A stretch of DNA of 5,995 bases from Bacteroidetes bacterium UBA4009 (GTDB taxonomy: Bacteria > Bacteroidota > Bacteroidia > NS11-12g > UBA9320): the NCBI GenBank assembly GCA_002384205.1, contig DGBH01000051.1:60390-66384 (forward strand). Reading direction: 5' to 3'. The notes under the pieces were generated by a model that saw nothing but the letters and a program-made list of their open reading frames with translations, had not been told where the DNA came from and did not search any database. The translations under genes were made by a program, and so were the position numbers. Of this stretch, positions 1-4,753 are shown piece after piece. Numbering within the stretch: position 1 is the stretch's first letter; each line of letters starts with the position of its first letter.

Positions 1-798
1 ATCAGGAGAAAAATGGATAAAAGATCCAAGCATAGAAACTGCGATAAAAGTGACTAAATACCAAGGTAGACGAAGTTTTGTTTTTATCCCAGAATCATTC
101 GTAGTAGACGTAAAATATCCAAAAATCAGTAGGGCAGGAGTGAGCATCGCTACCCTTCCCAGTTTGATGGTTACGGCCATTTCGCCAATAGACTCACTTA
201 TAGCAAATCCTGCTCCTGCTACATTTCCTACCGAATGAAGGCTAGCGCCCAACAAAAGACTGTTTTGTGCATCGGTAAGCCAATCTGTAGTTAAAAAAGG
301 AATAATAATCATACCCAACAAGCCATATAAATTGACCACTGCCATTGCGATTCCCATGTCACTTTTATCTCGGCTAACACTTGGCGCTAACGCTGCAATG
401 GCTGCAGATCCACAAATAGCTGTGCCAAAACCCACCAATAGTCCAGCGCTGCTCGGGCATGACATCTTTTTACTTAAAAATAGCGTAGCCCAAAGCACGA
501 TAACAATGGTGATAATAATAATGAGAATAGTTTGCCAGCCTAGCTTTAAAAAACTACCGTAGTCAATGCCAAAGGCCATAAGTACAATGGCTATTTCTAA
601 AAATAAGCCACTTACTACTTTTATACCAGGATCAAAAGTATCTGAAAGCGATAGCGTGTTCCCTACTATTACACCAATAATGAGTGAAATCAGAATACTA
701 TTTACACCAGACCAATTAGCAATAAGTATTGCTGCCAGTGCTATACTTATTGCTAGGAAAATGCCTTTGAGACTAGGTGTAAGAGCAGAAAACTTCAA
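1..798 (-). CDS. YeiH-family (UPF0324) putative sulfate exporter, 3' end outside window
   Basis: Integral inner-membrane protein of the YeiH/UPF0324 family, annotated by family as putative sulfate exporters; the true substrate is poorly established. The visible 266 codons run open to the window edge. Family signatures seen: GFGTAICGSAAIAA at residues 123-136 (Cys129 in the loop), LGASLHSVGNVAGAG at 183-197, and AVTIKLGRVAMLTP at 208-221. Hydrophobic helices lie near residues 12-31, 33-50, 62-80, 88-108, 119-137 and 150-169. Usual family length is about 310-350 aa, so the missing C-terminus is short. Start: no ATG or GTG occurs before residue 74, which would delete helices. TTG at 798-796 gives a normal N-terminus and sits 9 nt after the rhodanese stop, in the same frame. 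This suggests translational coupling in one operon with the upstream rhodanese lipoprotein. The family call is strong; the start codon is inferred. Confidence 0.88.
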   Translation of the reverse strand, partial: MKFSALTPSLKGIFLAISIALAAILIANWSGVNSILISLIIGVIVGNTLSLSDTFDPGIKVVSGLFLEIAIVLMAFGIDYGSFLKLGWQTILIIIITIVIVLWATLFLSKKMSCPSSAGLLVGFGTAICGSAAIAALAPSVSRDKSDMGIAMAVVNLYGLLGMIIIPFLTTDWLTDAQNSLLLGASLHSVGNVAGAGFAISESIGEMAVTIKLGRVAMLTPALLIFGYFTSTTNDSGIKTKLRLPWYLVTFIAVSMLGSFIHFSPD

Positions 799-807
799 TA
801 TAAATTA

Positions 808-1191
808 CTACTGTTTTAACGTTCCGCTGTAGTTATTTATACCACCTTCCAGGTTGTATACTTTGGAGAAACCATGACTATCCATAAAAGATGCAGCTTT
901 TGCACTTCTGCCACCGCTTCTACAATAAATCACATAGGTTTTTGAGGTATCTAATTTTTGAACTTCAGTTTGAAAGGATGCTGATGTATAATCAACAAAA
1001 GCGGTTGCTTGTGGAATGAAACCTTCTTGAATTTCACTTGGAGTTCGCACATCTATAACAACTACGTTTTTTTCCGTCGCCATAGCGTTTAGCTCGTCTT
1101 GTTTTAATGTTTTAACGTTACTAGACTGACCACACGCAGCAAGCGTAATTGCCATAAAGGCGGTAAGGATTATCTGTTTTACTTTTATCAT
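808..1191 (-). CDS. Rhodanese-domain lipoprotein
   Basis: Single-domain rhodanese (sulfurtransferase, 127 aa) carrying a lipoprotein signal. Residues 1-20 form a short basic start (MIKVK), a hydrophobic stretch and the lipobox LAAC with Cys20 as the lipidated residue. Gly follows the Cys, so by the E. coli +2 rule it would go to the outer membrane; whether that rule holds here is not known. The rhodanese fold spans about 28-124: VVVIDVRT at 43-50, the active-site loop CRSGGR at 90-95 with nucleophile Cys90, and the closing LEGGINNY at 114-121. The usual GHIPGA motif reads GFIPQA (57-62), so its His is Phe. The intact loop predicts persulfide transfer in the periplasm or at a membrane face. 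It lies 55 nt after the cysteine desulfurase and 9 nt before the YeiH-type transporter, so a linked sulfur role is likely. The gene ends in TAG followed directly by TAA. Confidence 0.93.
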   Translation of the reverse strand: MIKVKQIILTAFMAITLAACGQSSNVKTLKQDELNAMATEKNVVVIDVRTPSEIQEGFIPQATAFVDYTSASFQTEVQKLDTSKTYVIYCRSGGRSAKAASFMDSHGFSKVYNLEGGINNYSGTLKQ

Positions 1192-1214
1192 GCTGCGAAG
1201 CTCTGAATTAAATT

Positions 1215-1222
1215 CAAAAGTA
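1215..1222 (-). promoter_or_regulatory. Possible internal promoter (-7 element) for the rhodanese-transporter pair
   Basis: Read on the minus strand, TACTTTTG matches the Bacteroidota -7 consensus TAnnTTTG and ends 23 nt before the rhodanese ATG. The identical octamer lies 21 nt before the plus-strand lipoprotein gene start at 2545. No TTG (-33 element) is found at the expected distance, so this may be chance. If real, it would let the rhodanese and transporter be expressed apart from the cysteine desulfurase. Confidence 0.28.
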
Positions 1223-1246
1223 TTGGTAACTAGAGTATCATAACTA

Positions 1247-2371
1247 CTAGAGTAATTCTTTTAAGGTAGAGATTGTGAAATCGATCTCTTCTTTGGTCGT
1301 AAATTTACTGAAGGAAAATCGTACAGCAGATCTTTCTGCGGGATGCTTAATTCCATTTAATACGTGACTTTCGTTTACAGCTCCACTATTACAAGCAGAA
1401 CCCCCGCTAGCACAGATACCATTCATATCTAATTGAAAAAGTAAGGTTGAGGCATTATCCGTAGGAGGCAAGGATACATTTAGAACGGTATATAATCCTC
1501 CATCTTGACTCGTGTCACCATTGAAACACACACCAGGTATTTGAGTTAAAAGTTCGTCTATGAAATACGCTTTGAGGCGGTACACGGTTTCTATCTTAAC
1601 GTCAATATTCCTGTAAGCAACTTCAAGCGCTTTGGCTAGTCCTGCGATTCCCGTAGTATTCTCTGTTCCAGCGCGCATAGAGCTCTCTTGTCCTCCTCCG
1701 GTTACGATTGGACGTATTCTTAATGATTTATTCTTGTATAAAAATCCGACTCCTTTTGGCCCATGAAATTTATGGGCAGAACAAGCGAGAAAGTCAATGT
1801 CTAGTACTTGTAAATCAATAGGATAATGACCAACGGTCTGCACCGTATCTGTATGAAAATAGCAATGGTTAGCTCTCGCTATTTTGCTAATTGCAGCCAC
1901 GTCATTCAATGTTCCTAGCTCATTGTTGGCATGCATGAGCGAGATTAAGCTGTTTGGGTAAAGAGATGCAAGATTTTGTAAGTCGTCCAAATCTGCGCGT
2001 CCATATAGATCTAACTTTACAAAGTGAAGCTCTATTGTTCCTTTGTTTTTTAATTCCTTAGCGGTGTCTATTACTGCTTTGTGTTCTATCTCACTGGTTA
2101 TGATGTGTTTTACATCTAGGTCATTTACGGCACATCGCAAAGCCATATTGTCTGCTTCAGTACCACTTCCCATAAATATTAATTCATTGCTAGCGCAGTT
2201 AAGTAATTTGGCTATGTCCTTGCGTGCCATTTCTAATACCGCTCGCGCTTTTCTGCCTTGAGAATGTATAGCAGAAGCGTTGCCATAACAATCGTGCATT
2301 ACTTGAGTCATTTTCTCTATGACTTCTGCATCCATAGGAGTGGTAGCAGCGTTATCTAAATATACTTGCAT
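1247..2371 (-). CDS. Cysteine desulfurase, class I (IscS/NifS-like)
   Basis: PLP enzyme that converts cysteine to alanine and passes the sulfur, as an enzyme persulfide, to Fe-S cluster assembly, tRNA thiolation or other acceptors; cytoplasmic. At 374 aa it has normal family length. Seen: N-terminal YLDNAATTP at 4-12; GSGTEADN at 68-75; SEIEHKAV with His97, which stacks on PLP; HTDTVQ at 173-178 with Asp175 and Gln178; the PLP-lysine motif SAHKFHGPKG with Lys201; RAGTEN at 233-238; and the sulfur-accepting Cys327 in GGSACNSG, the class I arrangement rather than the SufS type (RxGHHC). The frame stays open 64 codons upstream, but those residues look non-homologous and overlap the divergent promoter region. 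The ATG at 2371, directly before QVYLDNAATT, is therefore the start. It leads the sulfur cluster with the rhodanese lipoprotein 55 nt downstream. A weak -7-like octamer (TTACTTTG, minus strand 2395-2388) lies 16 nt upstream. Whether it is the housekeeping or an accessory desulfurase cannot be told from the window. Confidence 0.95.
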   Translation of the reverse strand: MQVYLDNAATTPMDAEVIEKMTQVMHDCYGNASAIHSQGRKARAVLEMARKDIAKLLNCASNELIFMGSGTEADNMALRCAVNDLDVKHIITSEIEHKAVIDTAKELKNKGTIELHFVKLDLYGRADLDDLQNLASLYPNSLISLMHANNELGTLNDVAAISKIARANHCYFHTDTVQTVGHYPIDLQVLDIDFLACSAHKFHGPKGVGFLYKNKSLRIRPIVTGGGQESSMRAGTENTTGIAGLAKALEVAYRNIDVKIETVYRLKAYFIDELLTQIPGVCFNGDTSQDGGLYTVLNVSLPPTDNASTLLFQLDMNGICASGGSACNSGAVNESHVLNGIKHPAERSAVRFSFSKFTTKEEIDFTISTLKELL

Positions 2372-2489
2372 CTTAATTTTGCTTTTGCAAAGTAAGCGAA
2401 TTAATGGAAGAGAATGTAACGTAGAGCTCCAAGTTTTTAAATTTGAAGTTCTTTTTTTTAAAAGTAACATGAGACCAATTTGACCTTGC

Positions 2490-2523
2490 TTGGTGTGCCA
2501 TGAGCAAACATTTAGTACTTTTG
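2490..2523 (+). promoter_or_regulatory. Bacteroidota-type promoter for the lipoprotein gene
   Basis: TTG at 2490-2492 (-33 element) and TACTTTTG at 2516-2523 (-7 element, full match to TAnnTTTG) are separated by 23 nt, at the long end of the range reported for Flavobacterium. Transcription would start near 2528-2530, leaving a leader of about 15 nt. It decides the start of the downstream gene: an ATG at 2500 lies inside the promoter and would not be transcribed, so the ATG at 2545 is used. Confidence 0.55.
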
Positions 2524-2544
2524 AAATACCTAAAAAAAACGTAC

Positions 2545-3132
2545 ATGAAATTAAGTATTTCACTATTAAGCCTACTCGCTGTCAGCATTTTGACATTAAG
2601 TTCTTGTTCTAAAGCAAGGTATGGTTCCTTAACAAGAAGCACTAAAGTGAAACATATTGTGCATTCTCCTGTGAAGGATATACGCATAAAATATCAAGAG
2701 GATAATTCAAAAACACAAAAAGTAGCCGTAAACAACATGAATTCAGTAGAAATCAACGTCCAGGATTTTTCCGAAAAGGTATTAATGAATAATCTGCTAC
2801 AGACTGACGTGAATAAATTGATGTTTTTGGCCCAAAACGCAGATGATATAAAGATAGTGCCAACAACACGTAAAGCTGCTTTGCCTAAAGCATTGCGCAG
2901 CCATAAGCCTGCAAAACAGTTGAAAAAGATGAACGATCAGTTTGCCCAAAAAATAGATGCTCAACAAATGAGTAAAAGCAGTGATGTAGAAAATGTACTC
3001 TACATCATAGTAGTTGTTTTGTTGGTATTACTCATTTTAGCGCTTCTTTCTAAACTGGGAGGATTGCTAATAAGCTTAGTGGGTTTAGCATTATTAGTGC
3101 TACTTATATATCTTGTCTTGCAAATGATATAG
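2545..3132 (+). CDS. Hypothetical lipoprotein with two C-terminal membrane segments
   Basis: I do not recognise this 195-aa protein. Residues 1-20 are a lipoprotein signal peptide with lipobox LSSC and lipidated Cys21. Residues 22-147 are hydrophilic and rich in Lys, Gln, Asn and Ser, with a basic stretch (about 109-128: TRKAALPKALRSHKPAKQLK); pI is probably high. Residues 151-168 and 174-193 are almost purely aliphatic and separated by a SKLGG turn, which fits a membrane hairpin. The first in-frame ATG (2500) would put 15 extra residues ahead of the signal peptide and lies within the promoter, so 2545 was chosen. The gene is monocistronic, diverges from the cysteine desulfurase and ends at the shared terminator. 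Lipid anchor plus membrane hairpin suggests retention in the inner membrane with a periplasmic basic domain, but function is unknown. Codon use looks like that of its neighbours. Confidence 0.82.
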   Translation: MKLSISLLSLLAVSILTLSSCSKARYGSLTRSTKVKHIVHSPVKDIRIKYQEDNSKTQKVAVNNMNSVEINVQDFSEKVLMNNLLQTDVNKLMFLAQNADDIKIVPTTRKAALPKALRSHKPAKQLKKMNDQFAQKIDAQQMSKSSDVENVLYIIVVVLLVLLILALLSKLGGLLISLVGLALLVLLIYLVLQMI

Positions 3133-3150
3133 TCTGCCAACTAATTGCAT

Positions 3151-3188
3151 AAAAAAAAGGCTGACATTTTTGATGTCAGCCTTTTTTT
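3151..3188. terminator. Bidirectional rho-independent terminator between convergent genes
   Basis: A perfect 9-bp stem GGCTGACAT/ATGTCAGCC (3159-3167 with 3173-3181) closes a 5-nt loop TTTTG. It is flanked by A8 on the left and T7 on the right. A tract, stem and T tract are symmetrical, so it can end transcripts of both the plus-strand lipoprotein gene (stop at 3132) and the minus-strand efp (stop at 3205). Confidence 0.93.
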
Positions 3189-3204
3189 AAGTATTGTGTG
3201 TCAA

Positions 3205-3765
3205 TTATCTCGCTCTTTCTACATATTCACCGGTACGTGTATCTACTTTTATTTTTTCCCCGGTATTTACAAATAACGGAACACTTACTATTGCGCCAGT
3301 TTCCAAAGTTGCTGGTTTTAGTGGGTTGTTTGCGGTATCCCCTTTTAAGCCAGGTTCTGAGTAGGTTATTTCTAATACAACATGATTTGGAGCATCAGCC
3401 ATAATAGGATTTCCTTCATCAAAATATACGCCTAATATCATTTCTTCTTTTAGAAATTTCATTTGATCTCCCATCATAGATTCCGGAATAGTAACTTGCT
3501 CGAATGATTCCATATTCATAAGTACCATGTTAGTTCCTTCTTTGTATAGGTACTGCATTTCAATTAAATCTACACGCACGTCATCGATTGTTTCACCGCT
3601 TCTGTATCTGTTTTCTATCGATTTCCCAGTAATTGCATTTTTCATTTTTACCTGATAAAAAGCTCCACCCTTGCCAGGCATAGTGTGTTGGTAATCTACT
3701 ACTTGGCATAATTGACCATTGTAGCGTAAAAACATTCCTCTTGATAAATCTTGTGTTGTTGCCAT
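3205..3765 (-). CDS. efp: Elongation factor P
   Basis: EF-P binds ribosomes stalled on polyproline and similar motifs, between the P and E sites, and restores peptide-bond formation. At 186 aa it has the normal three-beta-barrel length. Seen: an N-terminal KOW-like domain (about 1-62) with the loop MPGKGGAF at 29-36; its tip Lys32 corresponds to E. coli Lys34, the modified residue. The central OB domain (about 65-125) includes MNMESFEQ. The C-terminal OB domain ends in the conserved VPLFVNTGEKIKVDTRTGEYVER. An in-frame TTG 9 nt upstream would add LPP, but it overlaps the -7 promoter element; the ATG at 3765 gives the standard MATTQDLSRG start. No modification enzyme (EpmA, EpmB or EarP) is in the window, so the Lys32 modification state is unknown. 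It lies 44 nt downstream of the heme oxygenase ORF on the same strand but has its own promoter, and ends at the bidirectional terminator. Confidence 0.97.
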   Translation of the reverse strand: MATTQDLSRGMFLRYNGQLCQVVDYQHTMPGKGGAFYQVKMKNAITGKSIENRYRSGETIDDVRVDLIEMQYLYKEGTNMVLMNMESFEQVTIPESMMGDQMKFLKEEMILGVYFDEGNPIMADAPNHVVLEITYSEPGLKGDTANNPLKPATLETGAIVSVPLFVNTGEKIKVDTRTGEYVERAR

Positions 3766-3771
3766 TGGGGG

Positions 3772-3800
3772 CAAATATATTGCAGTTGTACCTATTTCAA
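3772..3800 (-). promoter_or_regulatory. efp promoter, close enough for a near-leaderless mRNA
   Basis: On the minus strand, TTG at 3800-3798 (-33) and TATATTTG at 3779-3772 (-7, full match to TAnnTTTG) are separated by 18 nt. Only 6 nt (CCCCCA) lie between the -7 element and the efp ATG, so transcription would begin at or within a few nt of the start codon. It lies entirely in the gap after the heme oxygenase stop. Confidence 0.55.
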
Positions 3801-3809
3801 GAGTGAAAC

Positions 3810-4310
3810 TTAAAATGCTGCTTGACTCATACGTGTGAAAGCATCCTTAGTGATGTCAAAAGTTGTTTTGGCAGAGGATATTGCTTCGTCTACTTTAGAG
3901 GCATCTTCTATCAGTGTAAGGTGGTCCAAAAATATCTTCCACATGATTCCTAGTTTCTCACCATAGCATGAGTAAAAATGAAATTCCTCCAATGCACTTA
4001 AATTAGGATTTTGCTTCAGCTGCTTATGTATTATAGCACCGCCTAGCGTACTCCCTTCAAATACGTAAAGTACTCCCATAAATGCCTCGTAATTTTCAAT
4101 AGGGAATAGGATTTCACTTTCATTAGGAACCTTAATTCCTAGTAATGTGGCATCTTTAACTAGAGAATCTGTTTTTCTGCGTTGCTCTAGCATAAGCTCA
4201 GCAGGTAGGTTAAATGGTAGGGAAGACCATTGCTTTTCAAATGTTTTATTGAGCACCAAATTACTCATAATAAGCTTTTTATACTCATCTAGAGTAAGTG
4301 TGCCACTCAT
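3810..4310 (-). CDS. Biliverdin-producing heme oxygenase, N-terminally truncated ORF
   Basis: Heme oxygenases open heme to biliverdin, CO and Fe(II), for iron recovery or phytochrome chromophore supply; cytoplasmic. The intact ORF has 166 codons from the ATG at 4310. Seen: LTLDEYKKLI at 5-14, the conserved distal-helix motif LYVFEGSTLGGAII at about 81-94 whose glycines pack on heme, and YGEKLGIMWKIFLDHL at about 116-131. Bacterial homologues usually have about 190-200 aa and begin with helix 1 carrying the proximal heme-ligating His; this ORF lacks it. The missing part is present upstream in the same frame (4388-4347) behind a single TAG (see separate entry). Made from 4310, the protein would probably not bind heme normally. 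Only stop-codon readthrough or a base-call error would give the full 192-residue enzyme. It lies upstream of efp on the same strand and diverges from the B12 receptor region. Family call firm; functional state doubtful. Confidence 0.85.
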   Translation of the reverse strand: MSGTLTLDEYKKLIMSNLVLNKTFEKQWSSLPFNLPAELMLEQRRKTDSLVKDATLLGIKVPNESEILFPIENYEAFMGVLYVFEGSTLGGAIIHKQLKQNPNLSALEEFHFYSCYGEKLGIMWKIFLDHLTLIEDASKVDEAISSAKTTFDITKDAFTRMSQAAF

Positions 4311-4388
4311 TATCTGCCTACTATATCCCGCAGCTTCTATGTCCTAATGGTTTTGTTCAGTTTCAGTTTTTATACGTTCCGTTAACAT
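4311..4388 (-). pseudogene. 5' part of the heme oxygenase gene, cut off by an in-frame TAG
   Basis: In the frame of the heme oxygenase ORF, ATG at 4388-4386 opens MLTERIKTETEQNH, then TAG at 4346-4344, then DIEAAGYSRQI leading into the ORF at 4310. This matches heme oxygenase helix 1: human HO-1 reads LKEATKEVHTQAE around proximal His25, aligning with IKTETEQNH-stop-DIE. His14 is thus the proximal ligand and the stop replaces the next residue. One substitution (for example AAG or CAG to TAG) would explain it. Restored, the protein has 192 residues, the usual length. TAG ends three other genes in this window, so it is a normal stop here. Confidence 0.8.
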
Positions 4389-4425
4389 ATTTATTTAGAC
4401 TAAATTAAAATAGTTTTTAAGCTAA

Positions 4426-4440
4426 TGAAAATTGTCATTA
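4426..4440. promoter_or_regulatory. Fur-box-like palindrome between heme oxygenase and B12 receptor
   Basis: The 15-mer TGAAAATTGTCATTA matches 11 of 14 informative positions of the 7-1-7 Fur consensus TGATAATnATTATCA and lies in a 6-bp inverted repeat (TAATGA at 4423-4428, TCATTA at 4435-4440). It is 37 nt upstream of the full-length heme oxygenase start at 4388, where a repressor would cover its promoter region. Iron control of heme oxygenase is common in bacteria. AT-rich background makes a chance match possible. Confidence 0.35.
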
Positions 4441-4464
4441 TTTAAAGAATTCCTATGGAGTTAA

Positions 4465-4472
4465 TATTTTTA
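4465..4472 (+). promoter_or_regulatory. Weak -7-like element upstream of the riboswitch
   Basis: TATTTTTA matches TAnnTTTG at 7 of 8 positions and ends 9 nt before the first helix of the cobalamin riboswitch, where a transcription start would be expected. The nearest TTG (4432-4434) is 30 nt upstream, too far for a standard -33 element, so support comes mainly from position. Confidence 0.25.
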
Positions 4473-4481
4473 CGCTATCAT

Positions 4482-4642
4482 TGCATTGCACTTAGTCAAG
4501 GGAAGCGAGGCGTAATTCCTCCACTGTACCCGCAGCTGTAATGTTCCGCTTAAAAGATTGGTAAATCTAAAAACCACTGTTCACTTAAACGAATGGGAAG
4601 GAAGCCAATTTAGGAACTAAGTCAGAAGACCTACTAGATGCA
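4482..4642 (+). promoter_or_regulatory. Cobalamin (B12) riboswitch aptamer
   Basis: Adenosylcobalamin-type aptamer in the leader of the B12 receptor gene; ligand binding normally lowers expression of uptake genes. Conserved blocks appear in the right order: GGGAA at 4500-4504; an L5-type segment around GGCGTAATTCCTCC (4509-4522); CCCGCAGCTGTAA at 4529-4541; CCACTG at 4574-4579; GGGAAGG at 4595-4601; and the B12 box GTCAGAAGACCTACT at 4621-4635. The closing helix P1 can form between TGCAT (4482-4486) and ATGCA (4638-4642). The edges are set by this helix and could be off by about 10 nt. Confidence 0.93.
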
Positions 4643-4655
4643 TTAAAACTCAATA

Positions 4656-4673
4656 GCTTTCGGGAAAAAAAGC
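4656..4673 (+). promoter_or_regulatory. Candidate P13 kissing-loop hairpin of the riboswitch
   Basis: GCTTT (4656-4660) pairs with AAAGC (4669-4673) around loop CGGGAAAA. The loop contains GGAA (4663-4666), complementary to TTCC (4516-4519) in the aptamer's L5 region, as expected for the L5-L13 kissing interaction of class I cobalamin riboswitches. The position 14 nt after the aptamer also fits. Pairing was judged by eye only. Confidence 0.5.
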
Positions 4674-4720
4674 AGTAAGAGCCAGCAGTTTGTAGACTGA
4701 CTTTTATATGTATTCCATTG

Positions 4721-4753
4721 TTTTTGATTTTGTAACGGTTAAAAAATCAAAAA
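4721..4753 (+). promoter_or_regulatory. Start-codon-adjacent hairpin, probable translational expression platform
   Basis: TTTTTGATTTT (4721-4731) and AAAATCAAAAA (4743-4753) form a perfect 11-bp inverted repeat with an 11-nt loop. The right arm ends at the base before the receptor ATG. Bacteroidota initiate on A-rich leaders rather than Shine-Dalgarno sites, so this hairpin would hide the initiation region. No long U tract follows it, so a terminator is unlikely. It plausibly executes the riboswitch decision, though the switching partner is not established. Confidence 0.5.

Noticed and set aside
50..832. Plus-strand ORFs at 50-238, 332-562 and 566-832
   Set aside because: They are antisense shadows of the YeiH-family gene, whose minus-strand translation carries clear family motifs. 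Their products show no recognisable domain.
2043..2261. Plus-strand ORFs at 2043-2261, 3198-3404 and 4147-4347
   Set aside because: They are antisense to the cysteine desulfurase, efp and heme oxygenase genes respectively, all of which have strong family motifs on the minus strand.
2500..2544. Upstream ATG of the lipoprotein gene
   Set aside because: It lies between the -33 and -7 promoter elements and would place 15 residues in front of a clean lipoprotein signal peptide.
2372..2563. 64-codon N-terminal extension of the cysteine desulfurase frame
   Set aside because: The conserved protein begins exactly at MQVYLDNAATT (ATG at 2371). The extension covers the divergent promoter region and resembles no desulfurase N-terminus.
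2373..2687. Minus-strand 104-codon ORF
   Set aside because: It overlaps the intergenic region and the start of the plus-strand lipoprotein gene in another frame, and has no recognisable sequence features.
4344..4346. TAG as pyrrolysine or a reassigned sense codon
   Set aside because: TAG serves as the terminal stop of the desulfurase, rhodanese and lipoprotein genes here, and nothing in the window suggests suppressor machinery. An ordinary nonsense mutation or base error is simpler.
4684..4705. Attenuator terminator after the riboswitch (CAGT/ACTG hairpin followed by CTTTTAT)
   Set aside because: The stem is only 4 bp with a short, broken T run, too weak to call a terminator. Translational control by the start-codon hairpin is more plausible.
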